Below are positions 45,301-57,800 of a stretch of 64,000 nt of DNA, piece by piece; position 1 is the first letter of the stretch, and every line of letters starts with the position of its first letter. The notes beneath the pieces were generated by a model. The model had not been told where the DNA came from. It did not search any database and saw only the letters and a program-made list of their open reading frames with translations. The position numbers were made by a program, and so were the translations under genes. The DNA is from Blumeriella jaapii (taxonomy: Eukaryota; Ascomycota; Leotiomycetes; Helotiales; Drepanopezizaceae). The DNA is taken from assembly GCA_009599575.1 (NCBI GenBank), contig VWND01000008.1, positions 1,488,001-1,552,000 on the forward strand, read 5' to 3'.

Positions 45301-46700
45301 CGAATAAGATTTTCGTTTTTTAGGCATTCCGACGTTATATAACCTAGACTTTCGCAAATAAAGCAAAAATTAATTGTTCGTAATTTCTTTTTTTTTTTTC
45401 GGCGTTTATATTTAAATAACGAATGCGTTTCTTTTTGTTATCGGAAATAATAGTTAATAATTGTCGTGACGGATATAAGCTTTTATTAATTGTATTTATA
45501 ATTTTAATAAATCCGCTGTCGTTGCTTTTTATACTGCTTTTTTCGAGATCGAAGTGTTTTTTTTTTTTTTTTTTTCGAAAATAAGCTCGATTCGCTCCGA
45601 AAATATTTTTCCGTTCGCAAAACGCATTTTTTTATTTGGACGTAAATCGTTAGTAATACGCTTTTGGTTAAATTATATATTTTTTTAAAAATCGATCGCG
45701 TTAATTTTATCCGAAAGCGTAATAAAACCGCTTTTTTTTTCGTATCGTTATAAAATCTTTTAAAATACTGTTTCGAAATAATTCGTAAAATCGGTAATTA
45801 ATTAATTAAAAAACATTTGATACCGATTTATTTTTTTATTTGCTTTTATAAAATTTTAGGTTTTAGCGTATTTTTAATATAATTAAATTTTCAGAAAGAT
45901 TTAAGTCAGAAACTTATCGGTATTCGTAAAGTTTTTGAAATAAATACGAGCGTATACGATACGTTTTTTAATAGCATTCGATAAATAGTTTTTGGCGGTT
46001 GATATTTATAAATCGGAGCGGAAAATTTTTTTTTCTGGCGAAGTAATTTTTTATTTCGAATAGCTAATATCGAATATCGTTTTTAAAAAAATTGAAAATT
46101 GCGAATGCTTTGGATTTCGAAAAGTTTTTAAATCGCTGAAAATTGTAATTTACGAAGAAAAAGATCGCGAGTTTTATTTTTAAAATAAATAATTCGCTTT
46201 TAAAACTTTGTAAAAATTCGGAACGAAAAAGCAGCATTAATAGCGTTATTAGCGTTAAATTAAAAGCCGAAAAGTTAGCGTTGAAAACTCCGAAACTTAT
46301 TCCGAAAAATACTAAAGCTTTGGCTAGAAAGCGTTGGAATTTTATTTACTAAGCTTTTATAACGGCAAGCCTAGCTTTTATAATTTTATTTTTTTCGCGT
46401 TCGGCTTTTAATTAAGATTTTACGCGAAAGAATATAATAAAATAAAAAAAAGAAAAATAACGTAAAAGCTCGCGAAAATTTTTTATAAATCTGTTCGTAG
46501 TAAAAAATAATAAAAATAAAAGTAATTGCGAAAATAAAAAAGAATCGGAAAGTAAAAAACTTTCGTCGGTTTAATTTTCGCGATCGTTTTTCGTTTGTTT
46601 TATTATATTATTTGTATTTTCGGTTTTTTGTAATACGGCGTTGCTAATATTTTGGGTTTAAGTTTCTGCCTGTTTTCTTTTTTAAAATTTATTAAATTCT
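45300..46700 (-). pseudogene. F gag remnant with CCHC knuckle
   Basis: Minus-strand region between the F 5' LTR and protease. The nucleocapsid knuckle is readable at 45324-45365 as C-F-I-C-E-S-L-G-Y-I-T-S-E-C, a C-x2-C-x4-H-x4-C whose His is now Tyr. Upstream (rightward) are Lys/Phe-rich, stop-broken capsid pieces. The interval 46700-46829 next to the LTR is leader with nothing recognisable. Confidence 0.68.
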
Positions 46701-46829
46701 TTTTCTTTTTCGCGGTCGATAATCAGGCCTGATTTTTTACCGAAATTTAAGGTCTGAGATATGCGAAATCTGATTTAAAACGTAAAATTAAATGCCTGTC
46801 GGCCGGTTCGTTTTTTAAAAAATTCAGAT

Positions 46830-47078
46830 TATTACAATCGAAAAGTCAGAACCAAAAAATAGAAATGTATTTATTTGTAAAACTGAATCTTAGGAAATTA
46901 TAAAAGTACAAAAGATCCTTTTGATTATATTCCGAGGGTCGGCAGGTCGGGCCTGCTTCGGGATTCAGTTGATCCTGGCCAAGGCTGCATACTGATGTTT
47001 ACTTCTAGCCTTAGTACTTTCTAGCATGCTTTTTCATCGGTCAGCCGGTGCCCATCGGTCAGCCGGTGCCCTCTGACA
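46830..47078 (-). repeat. F 5' LTR (right) with hairpin and direct repeat
   Basis: 249 bp, TATTACAATCG (RIPed TGTCACAGTCG) to CTCTGACA. The GC-rich inverted repeat is at 46929-46964. An exact 18-bp direct duplication, CATCGGTCAGCCGGTGCC, lies at 47035-47070. The right half is much less mutated than the left half and than the F interior. Confidence 0.94.
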
Positions 47079-47083
47079 GCTTT

Positions 47084-47260
47084 CGAAATAACGTGCGGTT
47101 TTTTTTTTTCGCTTTTAATCGTAAATTATAACTGTTTCGTCCGCTTTCGGTCGTAAATTATAACTGTTTTACTGTTTTGTTTTTTTTGTTTTCGATAGCG
47201 TTCGTATTTTCGTTTAAAAAAAAACCTTTTTTTTTAAAAATAGCCGCTATTTTCCTGCTT

Positions 47261-47296
<36 letters not shown>

Positions 47297-48097
47297 CGTC
47301 AGCTTTTTTTTTTATTTTAATTAACTGTTTTTCGCCGCGTTCGCCGCGAATTTTTAAAATACTTTTGACTTTTATTTGCTTTCGATATACACGTCTAATT
47401 TTACGCGAAAGTATTATAACGGCTTTTTTGCTTTTTTGCGTTTTCGAATTTTTCAGCGTAAAATACAACCGTTGCAAAGCTTCGTATATTTAATACTTTT
47501 TTATAAATTTTTTAAACTTTTATTCGAATTCGCTTTTAATTAGCTACAAATTTTTATCGCACGCGCTACCGAAGCGCAAATCTTTTTCGCGGATTTCAAC
47601 GATTTTATAAATCGTTTCGATATTGCCATCGCCGTTGCCGTTTTTTTTTTTTTTACTGCCGAAGCCAAAACTTTTGCTAAAACTTTTATTAATTTTATTA
47701 TCTACGACGTTTATATAAATCGTTTAAAAAAAAATAACGCTTCGGCTTTTATAATAATCGAAAGTCGTACGAATCGCGCCGCGGCTCGAACTGCCGCTGC
47801 CGCTGCTGCTGCTGCGCCCGCTTTTGCCGGTTTAGCGGCTGCTGCTGTTTTAAAAGCTTTGGCTGCGCCGGCCCTTTTATTTAACGACGCTAATATAAAA
47901 CGTATTTTTCGACGTTTCGAAATCGTCGCTCGGATTTATTTTAACCAATTAAATTTAATTTTAAAATTTTTTACGAAAATATCGTAGCTGCTATTCAGGA
48001 TTCGATTACGGCTATTATAAAAGCTTTAACTGGAATAAATCGAATATTTTGCGAATTCGTTTAATATTAATTTTTTTTAGCCTGCCGCTATTTTTAT

Positions 48098-48136
<39 letters not shown>

Positions 48137-48170
48137 ATAATAATAATACGAAAAATAAATCGCTTTAGCG
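47084..48170. other. B4 post-pol segment with long homopolymer tracts
   Basis: Counterpart of 9400-10535 in B1, inverted. The Ala-rich frame is on the plus strand here and reads RFDIAIAVAVFFF, then a run of Ala, then NDANIKRIFRRFE and RIYFNQLN. The Q is CAA here, where B1 has TAA. The opposite frame (47259-47477) has QRLYFTLKNSKTQKSKK and ILKIRGERGEKQLI. Two homopolymer expansions are peculiar to this copy: about 34 T near 47263-47296 and a run of about 30 A near 48106-48134 followed by TAA repeats. Confidence 0.6.
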
Positions 48171-48961
48171 GCGGTTCTAAAGTTTTTTAAATATTTTTAT
48201 TTTCTTTTTTTTGCCTTTACGACGCGTATTCGTTACTGCTCCGTTGCTATTATTTATCGTATTTTTTCAAATATTTTTTTATAATCTTTTTTGCGTTCGT
48301 AAAATGGTTTTTTAGTTTCTACGAATCTTCGCTTAATAAATAATCTTTTTATCGCATTAAATAATATCGGCCTTTTTTTATATTTTTATAAACTTGTATT
48401 AATTTGATTTCGTATTTTTCGGGTTTTTAAAATTCTATTATATTATTTTTCGGCTCGGTATCGTTCCGATTCTGTTAAAATTTTAATAAAAAAACGTAGA
48501 AAATATCGTAAATACGATATTAAAAAAAAAATTCGAATTAATAAATTTGGCCGTGCTCGTATATAACTCGCTTAATTTTAAAAAATCTTAAATATTTATC
48601 TGAAAGCTTTCGAAAAAATCGCAGTTGTCGAAAATTTTTAATCGATAATAATATTTTATCGCTTATTTAAAATCTAGTTTTTTTTTATTTAGCGTCGTAA
48701 AACCTTTTATAATTCGCGTTAGCTTTTTTTAGCTTTTTACTAAATACTTTTTCTTTTTTTTATAATATTTTAATTCGTTTTTCCGCTGACGGTATTCTTT
48801 TTTCTACGACGTCGCTTTCGACGTTGCTATTAAATTCTGGATAAAAGCCGTATAATATACGAAAAAAAATAAAACCCGTAAAAACGTATATCGAATTATT
48901 ATACGTAAACTCGGCTAAAGCAAGCTTCGTAGCCCAATCGTTTTATCGATAATCGCAATAC
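48171..48961 (-). pseudogene. B4 pol C-terminal remnant: IN C-terminal domain and chromodomain
   Basis: Minus strand, aligned with 8640-9400 of B1. The chromodomain is at about 48200-48420 with decayed W residues. The GPY/F-like region and integrase C-terminal part run to 48961, where A2 is inserted. The rest of B4 pol would lie to the right of A2, outside the window. Confidence 0.78.
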
Positions 48962-49920
48962 TGTAAAACGGTGATACCTTGTATTAATAGGAGCTGGTAG
49001 TTTTAGCTATGATCGAGGCATGGATCCCTCCGAGACCTCCTGCCATTGACTACTTTCAACAAATATAAAAGTAAAACATTTTCTTAAATAGTATTATAAG
49101 CACGCAGTTTAATTTATATTTTTATTTATTCTTTTTTTTCTTTTTTCAGTTTTTTTTAAAAATTCCCTAAACTATTTTATCCACCGATATATGGCCGTAT
49201 CAATTTGGTTTTTTTATTTATTTTTACATTTGATAATTTACGTAAGAATTCAAACTTCGGTGTTTCGTTTTTATATATTCGCCGATACGTTTTTTAAATT
49301 CGCAATTAAAATCGATTTCGATATTTCGCTATTACGGCTTAAAAAATCTTTTATATAATATTATTCGCAGCTATATTATATAAAAGATTTTTAATAGCTT
49401 TTTTTATTTTACGCACAATTATTAAATTACAAAAATGCAATATATTTTAAAAACGTTTGAAATTACGGTTAGGCAATTTTAAACCGTGCGAAATTTAAAA
49501 TTCGAAAATCGTTTTTTTATTTAAAAATAACAAATCGAATATTGGTTCGTACGTTTCGATCGCTGCGCTCGGCCTTTCTGAACTAAATCTTTTTTAGTTA
49601 AACGCCTGGCGAAAACTTAACCTTCTGATTTTACGTTTTATAATTATGGCAATTACAATTTGCGGCTTTTTATTAAAAGTAGTAAAAAAATAATTGTACG
49701 TGCATTAGCCTGAGCTACGAAATATCGAAATCGTAAATTATATAATAATATTATATTAATTCAATTAATTTACCAAAAAACAAATTTTTTAATATATTAT
49801 TTAAATATCTAAACGCAATTTTATTTTATTTAATTTCTTTAGAAAATATAAAGACTTTTTTAATAGCTCTTTTATTAAAAACGATTTCTTTTATATTAAA
49901 GACTTTTAATCTGCAATTTT
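48962..49920 (+). other. A2 5' LTR and leader
   Basis: Matches A1 10954-11735 plus 3420-3606 in reverse. It shows the intact sequence across the point where B1 entered A1. The GC-richer start (to about 49070) and a T-rich tract are shared with A1. The LTR end is not determined because no second LTR is present. No gene seen. Confidence 0.65.
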
Positions 49921-49924
49921 AAAA

Positions 49925-51300
49925 AACACTTATTCGTTTAATTTAAATCCTACCAATATTTTCGCTAATACTATAAACAACGACGCTTTTCGTTTTCTTA
50001 TGCGAGGCCGTATATCCTTTCCTGGCTCCTTTGGTGCATTTTTATTTAGTAGCGCCAATATTACCGATTTTATCGAAAAATATAAAAAAACCTGTAAAAA
50101 TTTCGGAGTTTCTGAAATTAAAATGTTCGATAAACTCTTTCGCTATTATAACCTAACTATTAAAAATATTATTAAATTAATAAATAAATAAAAAGCTATT
50201 AAAGCTCGAAACTAGCGTAAGCTAATTAAAGCTTTGAAATCGGAATTCCGAAACTACGATCGCTAGCAAATTCGCGATATTATCGTTTTTTTTAAATAAT
50301 TTATTATAATAATCCGCCAAGCCAAAAAACTTAAAACCTATTATCGTATTTATACGAAAGTTTCTGATATTTTCGTTAACAAAAAGGTTTTAAGCGAGGT
50401 TAAGCAGAAAAAATTGTTTTTATTTAGCTTTCCAACTAGCATTCGCAACAAAACCATTAAGCATTTTAAAATCGATAAACAAAATTTTAAAACTTTCGAT
50501 TAATATTTTAAATTTGTAAAATTCGTTTTTAAACAAAATCAAAGCGAACGTATTATCGAAGCTATAAACCAAAAAAAATCTTTTTTTTTTATTTATAAAA
50601 AAAACGTAAAAGCTTTAATACAAAAATATGTTTAGCTATTAAAAGTTACCGAAATCGCTAAAAAACAACTAGTTATTATATTATTTAATCGTTTTGCAAA
50701 ACTTATTAGCTTGGAAAAGCTTAATAAGAATATCGAAATTCTTATATTAAAATTTACCGATATTAAAATTCAAGGATTTTAAAGCAAAGTCGAAGGTTTA
50801 TATAATAGCAAAAAAAACTTTTTTATATTAATTCGAATAATAAAAACGATTAAAATAGCTTTTACAACAATTATTTTTTTTAAAATGCGCGAAGCGATTA
50901 ATTTCGCCAAGTTATCGTAAAAATAATAACTGCCTAATAATAATCTTTTCGTATTAGCGATTAAAATCAGCGAAACACTAATTACAATAACGATTATTAA
51001 AGGAAAAAAGAAAACCAACGCGAAAACCAAAATCGCGGCTATTAAAATAATAAAAGTAATTATTAAAACAGATTTTGTAGCTTTAAATATAAATTTTGTA
51101 ATAACAAAGAAATTTATTGCGAAAAACTTTATATTCGTTTTAAATGTAAAGCATTTAATTTCTGTATAAATAATAATATTTGTTATATTAATAAATACGA
51201 AGCAATTTGCCTCGGACCGACGGAAGCAGAAATAAACCCTTTTAACAAAGCTAAAAATCAAAGTTAATTAAATATTATTCGCTTAAAAATAAAAAATACG
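49925..51300 (+). pseudogene. A2 gag remnant
   Basis: Better preserved than A1 gag. It opens NPTNIFANTINNDAFRFLM and continues through an open 63-codon piece (50000-50191) with SANITDFIEKYKKTCKNFGV. It then goes on in the same frame through isolated TAA stops to NQSERIIEA, KKQLVIILFNRFAKLISLEK and a Cys-poor nucleocapsid-like region near 51090-51240. The stops fall where Q would be expected from neighbouring frames. The minus-strand ORF at 50779-51261 is an antisense shadow of this A-rich coding strand. Confidence 0.75.
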
Positions 51301-53263
51301 AAATAAAACGACTGTTTAGAAAACAGAAAAGATACAAAAACTATTTTTATTAATAAAAAAGAAAACATTCCAGAAAGCGTATCAATTAAAAAAAAAACTT
51401 TTATTTTAAGCGTAAATAAAATTTAAATATATAAATAAAAAATAAATATATATATTACTAATATAAGTATCGCATTTGTAAATATTATAACTGCATAATT
51501 AAACCAGCGAATTATAAAAAAGCAAAGTGTTTCTGTTTTATTCGCCAAACCATTTGAAATTAAAAAAAACGTTAAAATCGAAAAGAAAAAAAATTTTAAA
51601 ATTCGAAAAAAAATCGATAAAACCATTAAAAAAACGCTTATAATAAAAAAAATTAACGACGATATTAAAAAAATATCGATACCGACATTCCGATTCAAAT
51701 CATTCAGAAAATATCAGTTTCTAAGCGCCTATTATTAATACGAAGCGAAAAATGGATCGACAAATATATTAGCTTCGAAGCCGTCGACGAAGTTATTAAA
51801 AAAATTATAAAACAAAAAATTAAATTAAAATTCAACGATTTATTTAGCATAAAAAAGAAATTCGACAAAATTATTAATAAACAAATTCCTGTATTAAAAA
51901 AAAACGAAAAAGTTAAAATTATTCGAAAAAAAAAACGATTTTAAATTAAAAAAAAATTAAAAAAAAATTAATAATACCGCAATTAATTTAGCCGATAAAA
52001 AAAAATCCTCGGAAAAAATTAGCTTTTTGGCTTTTGTTATAAAAACTCAAAAATTAAAACGACGAAACTGCTTTTATACGGCTATGAAAACGCCAAAAAT
52101 AAAAATAATATTTAAGAAAAATACAACCGCTTTCGCTTTATTCGATAATAGAACCGAAGTTAATTGCATAAACTAAAAAACAGCCGAAGCTAATAATATC
52201 CCGATTATTACCGACAAACGAATAATTTATATTATCGTTAATAAAAACATTATTAAATTTAATAAAATTATACGAAATATAAAAATCGACGTTAAAAATA
52301 TTATTATTTATAAAAACTTTTTAATAATAAAAAAATGCTTTTATTTTATTATTTTTAAAATGCTTTGGATTTTGGAAAATTTCGTCAGCTTTAAATACAC
52401 CGAAAACGGCCAGATAAAAGCTTTTTTTTAAAACTAAAACTGATTTTTTTAAAATTAAATTATTATCGCCGGCGATAAAATCTTTTTAATCGACGTTTTA
52501 TCGAAAAACGAATAGCCGGCTTTGATTTTAAAACAAACGCTAAATTATAACAAAACCTGAAAAATACTCGGCTAAAAGCATTTACGTCGCTAATCGAAAT
52601 AGCACCGCGAATGGAATTGGCCAATATTAATATTTTTAATTATTAATTCGGAAATAAAAGTTCCGAAAACTTCGTTTTCGTATTAAATAAACCCGATTTA
52701 TATATTTTATTTTTTTGTTTTAATATTAGCACTTTTTATAAGCGCAAAGCTAATAAAATATAATCCGTGAATTTTAGCGAATCCGATAAAAATATTTTCG
52801 AAAAAATAAACGATTGGTTTGAAAAAAATAAAACAATAAAATCATTTTAATTAATTATTAGCGAATTCGAAAGATTTATTACCGGCCGATTTTTTAATTT
52901 ATTATTTAGCAGCCGATTTATAAAAAAACGATTTGATAATTTAGCAATCGAAATTTAATTTTTGCCAAAAGAAAAAAAAGTTTTGTACGAAATCTTACGC
53001 AACCGAAAAAAAACTATAGCTTTCGATTTTACCGAAATAAGCTAATTTAGCTTTAACGTTACGTTTTATATCGATATTAAAACCGTGCTTTACGAAGTCT
53101 GGCAAGAAAAAACCTTTTCAGTTTTCAAAACCTTTTAAAATAAAATAGTCGAAATGCTAAAAAAACGAATTAAGCAAAAAATCTTCGAATTCTGCCACGG
53201 CTTATATAAAAACAAATAGTTTATCGTTGCGAAAAAAAAAAAAGTATTTACAGATTTATTATT

Positions 53264-53676
53264 TGTAAGGATTGAAAGGCAGGGAAACACTAATTCAAAT
53301 AATAGAGCTTAGATAAGGTTGGGTTGATAGTCAGACTGATTTCTACCTTTTACATTTCTAGTAAAAAGCGTGTATAAGTACAAAAGAAGGGGTGGAGCCT
53401 TCGAAAAAAGTATTTTTTAAAAAACCAAGCGAACTTTATTTAATATGCTTTTCCAGCCCTTATCCCGACTTTTTTTTATTTTTTTTAATATAATTTTAAT
53501 AACTGGTTTTTTAGCAATTATTTCTATAAAATGTTTTATTTAAATATTATTTCCAGCTTTTATAATACTATCCGGCCTTTACGGCCTATCCGTAGCGAAT
53601 ATTATTCGAAAATTGGTAAAAGGCAGAAGGTTTTGGCGGATTATCTGACTTATATACGTAATATTAATTTCTGATA
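53264..53676 (-). repeat. B3 3' LTR (left)
   Basis: 413 bp, TGTAAGGATTGAAAGG to TTTCTGATA. The side nearest the element end is GC-richer than the rest. Confidence 0.94.
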
Positions 53677-54830
53677 TTACCCTTTTTTTTAAGCCTTTGG
53701 TTTTTAAAAGCGATTGATTTTTTTATACGTATATTTTCGTATATAACGTGCGTTACGCCTTCGAAATAACGTACGGTTTCGTTCGCTTTTGATCGTGAAT
53801 TATAACTGTTTTTTCCGCTTTCGGTCGTAAATTATAGCTGTTTTGCTGTTTTGTTTTTTTTGTTTTCGATAGCGTTCGCATTTTCGTTGAAAAAGCTTTT
53901 TTTTTTAAAATAGCCGCTATTTTTCTGTTTAATTTTTTTTTTTTTTTTTTTATTTTTATTTTTTTATCAGCTTTTTTTTATTTTAATTAATTGCTTTTCG
54001 CCGCGTTCGCCGCGAACTTTCAAAATGCTTTTAATTTTTATTTGCTTTCGATGCGCTCGCCTAATTTTACGTAAAAGCATTACAGCGGACTTTTTGCTTT
54101 TTTGCGTTTTCGAGCTTTTCAGCGTAAAATGCAACCGTTGTAAAGCTTCGTATATTTAATGCTTTTTTGTAAATTTTTTAAACTTTTATTCGAATTCGCT
54201 TTTAATTAGCTATAAATTTTTATCGTACGCGTTATCGAAGCGCAAATCTTTTTCGCGGATTTCAACGATTTTATAAATCGTTTCGATATTATTATCGCCG
54301 TTGCCGTTTTTTTTTTTTTTATTGCCGAAGCCAAAACTTTTGCTAAAACTTTTATTAATTTTATTATTTACGACGTTTATATAAATCGTTTAAAAAAAAA
54401 TAACGCTTCGGCTTTTATAATAATCGAAAGTCGTACGAATCGCGCCGCGGCTCGGGCTGCCGCTGCTGCTGCTGCGTCCGTTTTTGCCGATTTGGCGGCT
54501 GCTGCTGTTTTAAAAGCTTTGGCTGCGCCGGCTTTTTTTTTTAACGACGCTAATATAAAACGTATTTTTCGACGTTTCGAAAACGTCGCTCGGATCTATT
54601 CTGATCAGTTAAATTAAATTTTGGATTTTTACGAAAATATCGTAATTGCAATTTAGAATTCGATTACGGCTATCGTAAAAACTTTAATTAAAATAAATCG
54701 AATATTTTGCGAATTCGTTTAGTATTAATTTTTTTTAGTTTGCCGCTGCTTTTAAATTTGAAAAAAATAGCGATAACGATAAAAAAAGAAATAATAATAA
54801 AAATAAATTAGTTTAGCGGCGATTTTAAGG
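53677..54830. other. B3 post-pol segment
   Basis: Same segment as in B1, B2 and B4. The Ala-rich frame is on the plus strand and has a CAG codon where B1 has its TAA (RSDQLN-type reading near 54595-54620). A long T tract is at about 53932-53950. This copy is useful for judging which strand was coding. Confidence 0.6.
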
Positions 54831-57800
54831 TTTTTTAAGTATTTTTGTTTTTTTTTTTTTGCTTTTACGGCGCGTATTCGTTACTGCTCCGTTGCTATTA
54901 TTTGTCGTATTTTTTAAGTATTTTTTTATAACTTTTTTTGCGTTCGTAAAATGGTTTTTTAGCTTTTAAAAGTTTTCGCTTAATAAATAGCTTTTTTATC
55001 GCATTAAATAATATCGGCCCTTTTTTGTATTTTTGTAAACTTGTATTAATTTAATTTCGTATTTTTCGGATTTTTGGAATTTTATTATATTATTTTTCGG
55101 CTCGGTGTCGTTCCGACCCTGCTAAAATTCTAATAGAAAAACGTAGAAAATATCGTAAATACGATATTAAAAAAAAAGCTCGAATTAATAAACTTGGCCG
55201 TGCTTATATATAACTCGTTTAATTTTAAAAAATTCTAAATATTTATTTAAAAGCTTTCGAAAAAGTCGCAGCTATCGAAGGTTTTTAATCGATAATAATA
55301 TTTTATCGTTTATTTAAAATTTAGTTTTTTTATATTTAGCGTCGTAAAACCTTTTATAATTCGCGTTGGCTTTTTTTAGCTTTTTATTAAATACTTTTTT
55401 TTTTTTTTGCAATATTTTAATTCGTTTTTCCGCTAACGGTACCCTTTTTTTTACGACGTCGCTTTCGACGTTACTATTAAATTCTGAATAAAAGTCGTAT
55501 AATATGCGAAAAGAAATAAAATCCGTAAAAGCGTATATCGAATTGTTATATATAAACTCGGCTAAAACAAGCTTCGTAGTTTAATCGTTTTATCGATAAT
55601 CGCAATACGTGCGAAAATAAAATTTTAAAACTTAATTTTAACGTTCCGTTTGGCCATCGGTTTAAAAATAAAAAGCGGTGCTTAATCGACGTCGTATTTG
55701 TAAATAAAATATTACTGAAAATCAGAATTTATTAATAAAAACTGATTTTTTATTTATAATAATCTTTTTAAAACAGCCAAAATCTTTGTAAACGTATTAT
55801 ATAAATATTTTAGTTAAATCTGGAGCTAAAATCGTTTTTTGTATCGATATATATTTCGACAGTTTTGTATATCGGTTTATTATACAAATATAAAATCGTA
55901 AATACGATTTCGTTTTTTATTAAAAAGTAAATTCGTAATAAAATCCATAATTATTTTTTTTCAAAGTTTCGTAGAAATCGAAAAAAAAGCTAATTCGCTA
56001 TAAGATCGGTGCTTTCTAGGCTTGCTTTTTTGGCATTTTTCATACGTATTAACGTAACGTTTTACGTCGCTTCGTAAACCAGGCCAGAAATACTTTTTTT
56101 TAATTAATTTTAACGTTCGCCGAAAATTTTAATAGCCGGCGGTCGGATCGTTATAATTAATTTTTAATATTTCGCTTTTAATAACGCTTTTATTCGGAAT
56201 ATACGCACGTTTTTTGTAACGTAATAATTTATTTTAATTTATACGCCAATATTTTTCGGACCCGGCTCGATTGCTTTGCAAAGCCGATTCGTACGTTTTT
56301 TATAATATAAAAAAATCAAATTTTTGCAATTTAAAAATAGTTTTATAAATCGGTTCTGCTAATTCGTTATTAGCCGTTTCGGATTGTAGCAATATAACGG
56401 CTACGCTTCGTAATATATATTATTTGCAATTAATAATATTAGCAAAAAATAATTCGGCGAAAAAGCCTTTTATTTAGCTTTTTTCCGCTTGCTTTTTACC
56501 TTTTGATTCCGTTAGCAAAAGCTTCGAATATTTATCGGCGCGAAATAATTTATGCTTCGATTTTAAGCGTATTTTTATTACGGAAAATATTCTAAAATTT
56601 TTTAAATAAGCTAATTTTAATTTACGATGCAGCGTAAACAGCTGTTCGTTATTTTTTTTTAAATTTTCTTTTAAATTTGGCCGGCGGAAAACTATCCGCC
56701 GGATTAAAAACTTTTATTTTATATTCGATTGTAAAATCGTATTTAGCTAGCTCGTCGGCCCATTTCGCTTAGCGTCCGTTTAAACGTTTTTTCGTAAAAA
56801 AGTATTTTAAATTATAATAATTTGTACGCATAATAATAACGTTAAAAGCGCTACGTAAATATTGGCTTTATTATTTAAAAGCGTAAATTATAGCTATTAG
56901 CTTAGCGTCGTAAACTTCGTATTTTTGTTTTATAAAAGAAAGCTTTTTCGAATAGTATACGATAAGATGCCAACGTGCTTTCGTATTTTTTCCGAATAAT
57001 TAAAATAATATTCCGCTTATAACGAATTTCGAAGCGTTTGTTTCGATTTGAATTTTTAATCGAAGATCGAAATAGCGTAAAATCGATGTTTAGCAAAACT
57101 TTTTTTTTAAAAATAAAAAAGCGAATTTCGCTTCGAATAAAAAACGAAAAGGGCCCGACATTTTTTCTTGTTGTATTTTTTTTAAAAGATTTGTAATAAA
57201 TCGGCAAAGCTTAGCGTAGTTTTTAATAAAACGTTTATAAAAATTAATAAAACCTAAAAATATTTAAATATTTCGCTACGTAATAAAAAAAGGTTATTTT
57301 CGAATATTATTTATTTTCTTTGGGTCCATTTCAATTTTCGTAAAAATAACGACGAAGCTTAGAAACTTAATCGTATTCGTATCGAAAGCATATTTTTTCA
57401 GATTTTCGTAAAATTTGTTAATACGAAGTTTTTCGAAAACCTTTTTTACCGCGTTTGTATAATCGTCGGAGTTTTCGAAAAATATTAAAATATCGTCGAA
57501 ATAAATTATATACGTAATATTTATTAAACCGACTAAAGTTTGATTAATATACGCTTAAAAAGTTATTAATACGTTCGAAAGGCCGAAAGATAATACGCAG
57601 TATTCGAAATGTTCGTAACGAATGCGAAACGCAATCTTCCATTTATCTTTTTCTTTTATTCGAAAACGGTGGTACGCTTAAATAAAATTTAATTTAATAA
57701 ATATTTTAGTTTTTTTTAAACGATTCAAAGTTTCGCTTATAAAAAATAAAAAAGTTCGATTTTTAACCGTAACTGCGTTTAAACTTTTATAATCGACGCA

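Larger units (their letters stand above)
13240..47078 (-). mobile_element. Family F Ty3/gypsy retrotransposon (interrupted by B2 and G)
   Basis: 249-bp LTRs at 13240-13488 and 46830-47078 (ends TGTCACAG and CTCTGACA), with target duplicate gcttt on both sides. After removing B2 (14156-35363) and G (36566-42815) with one copy of each target duplicate, about 6.4 kb of F remains. Minus-strand order: 5' LTR (right), gag with a CCHC knuckle (about 45300-46700), protease (about 45050), RT (about 43500-44500), RNase H, integrase (35369-36560), a tandem array, 3' LTR (left). RT, protease and knuckle resemble those of family G, so the two are sister families with different LTRs. Confidence 0.92.
12742..48961 (-). 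mobile_element. Family B chromovirus, copy B4 (oldest host element; interrupted by F and A2)
   Basis: The left LTR (12742-13155) and about 84 bp of 3' internal sequence are followed by F, inserted with the duplicate gcttt (13235-13239 and 47079-47083). The B sequence then resumes exactly where it stopped (CGAAATAACGTGCGG) and continues as post-pol segment and 3' pol to 48961, where A2 is inserted. The remaining RT, gag and 5' LTR should lie beyond the right window edge, after A2. Comparison with B3 at 53743-53774 shows the uninterrupted order. It hosts F and A2 directly, so it is older than everything nested within it. Confidence 0.9.
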
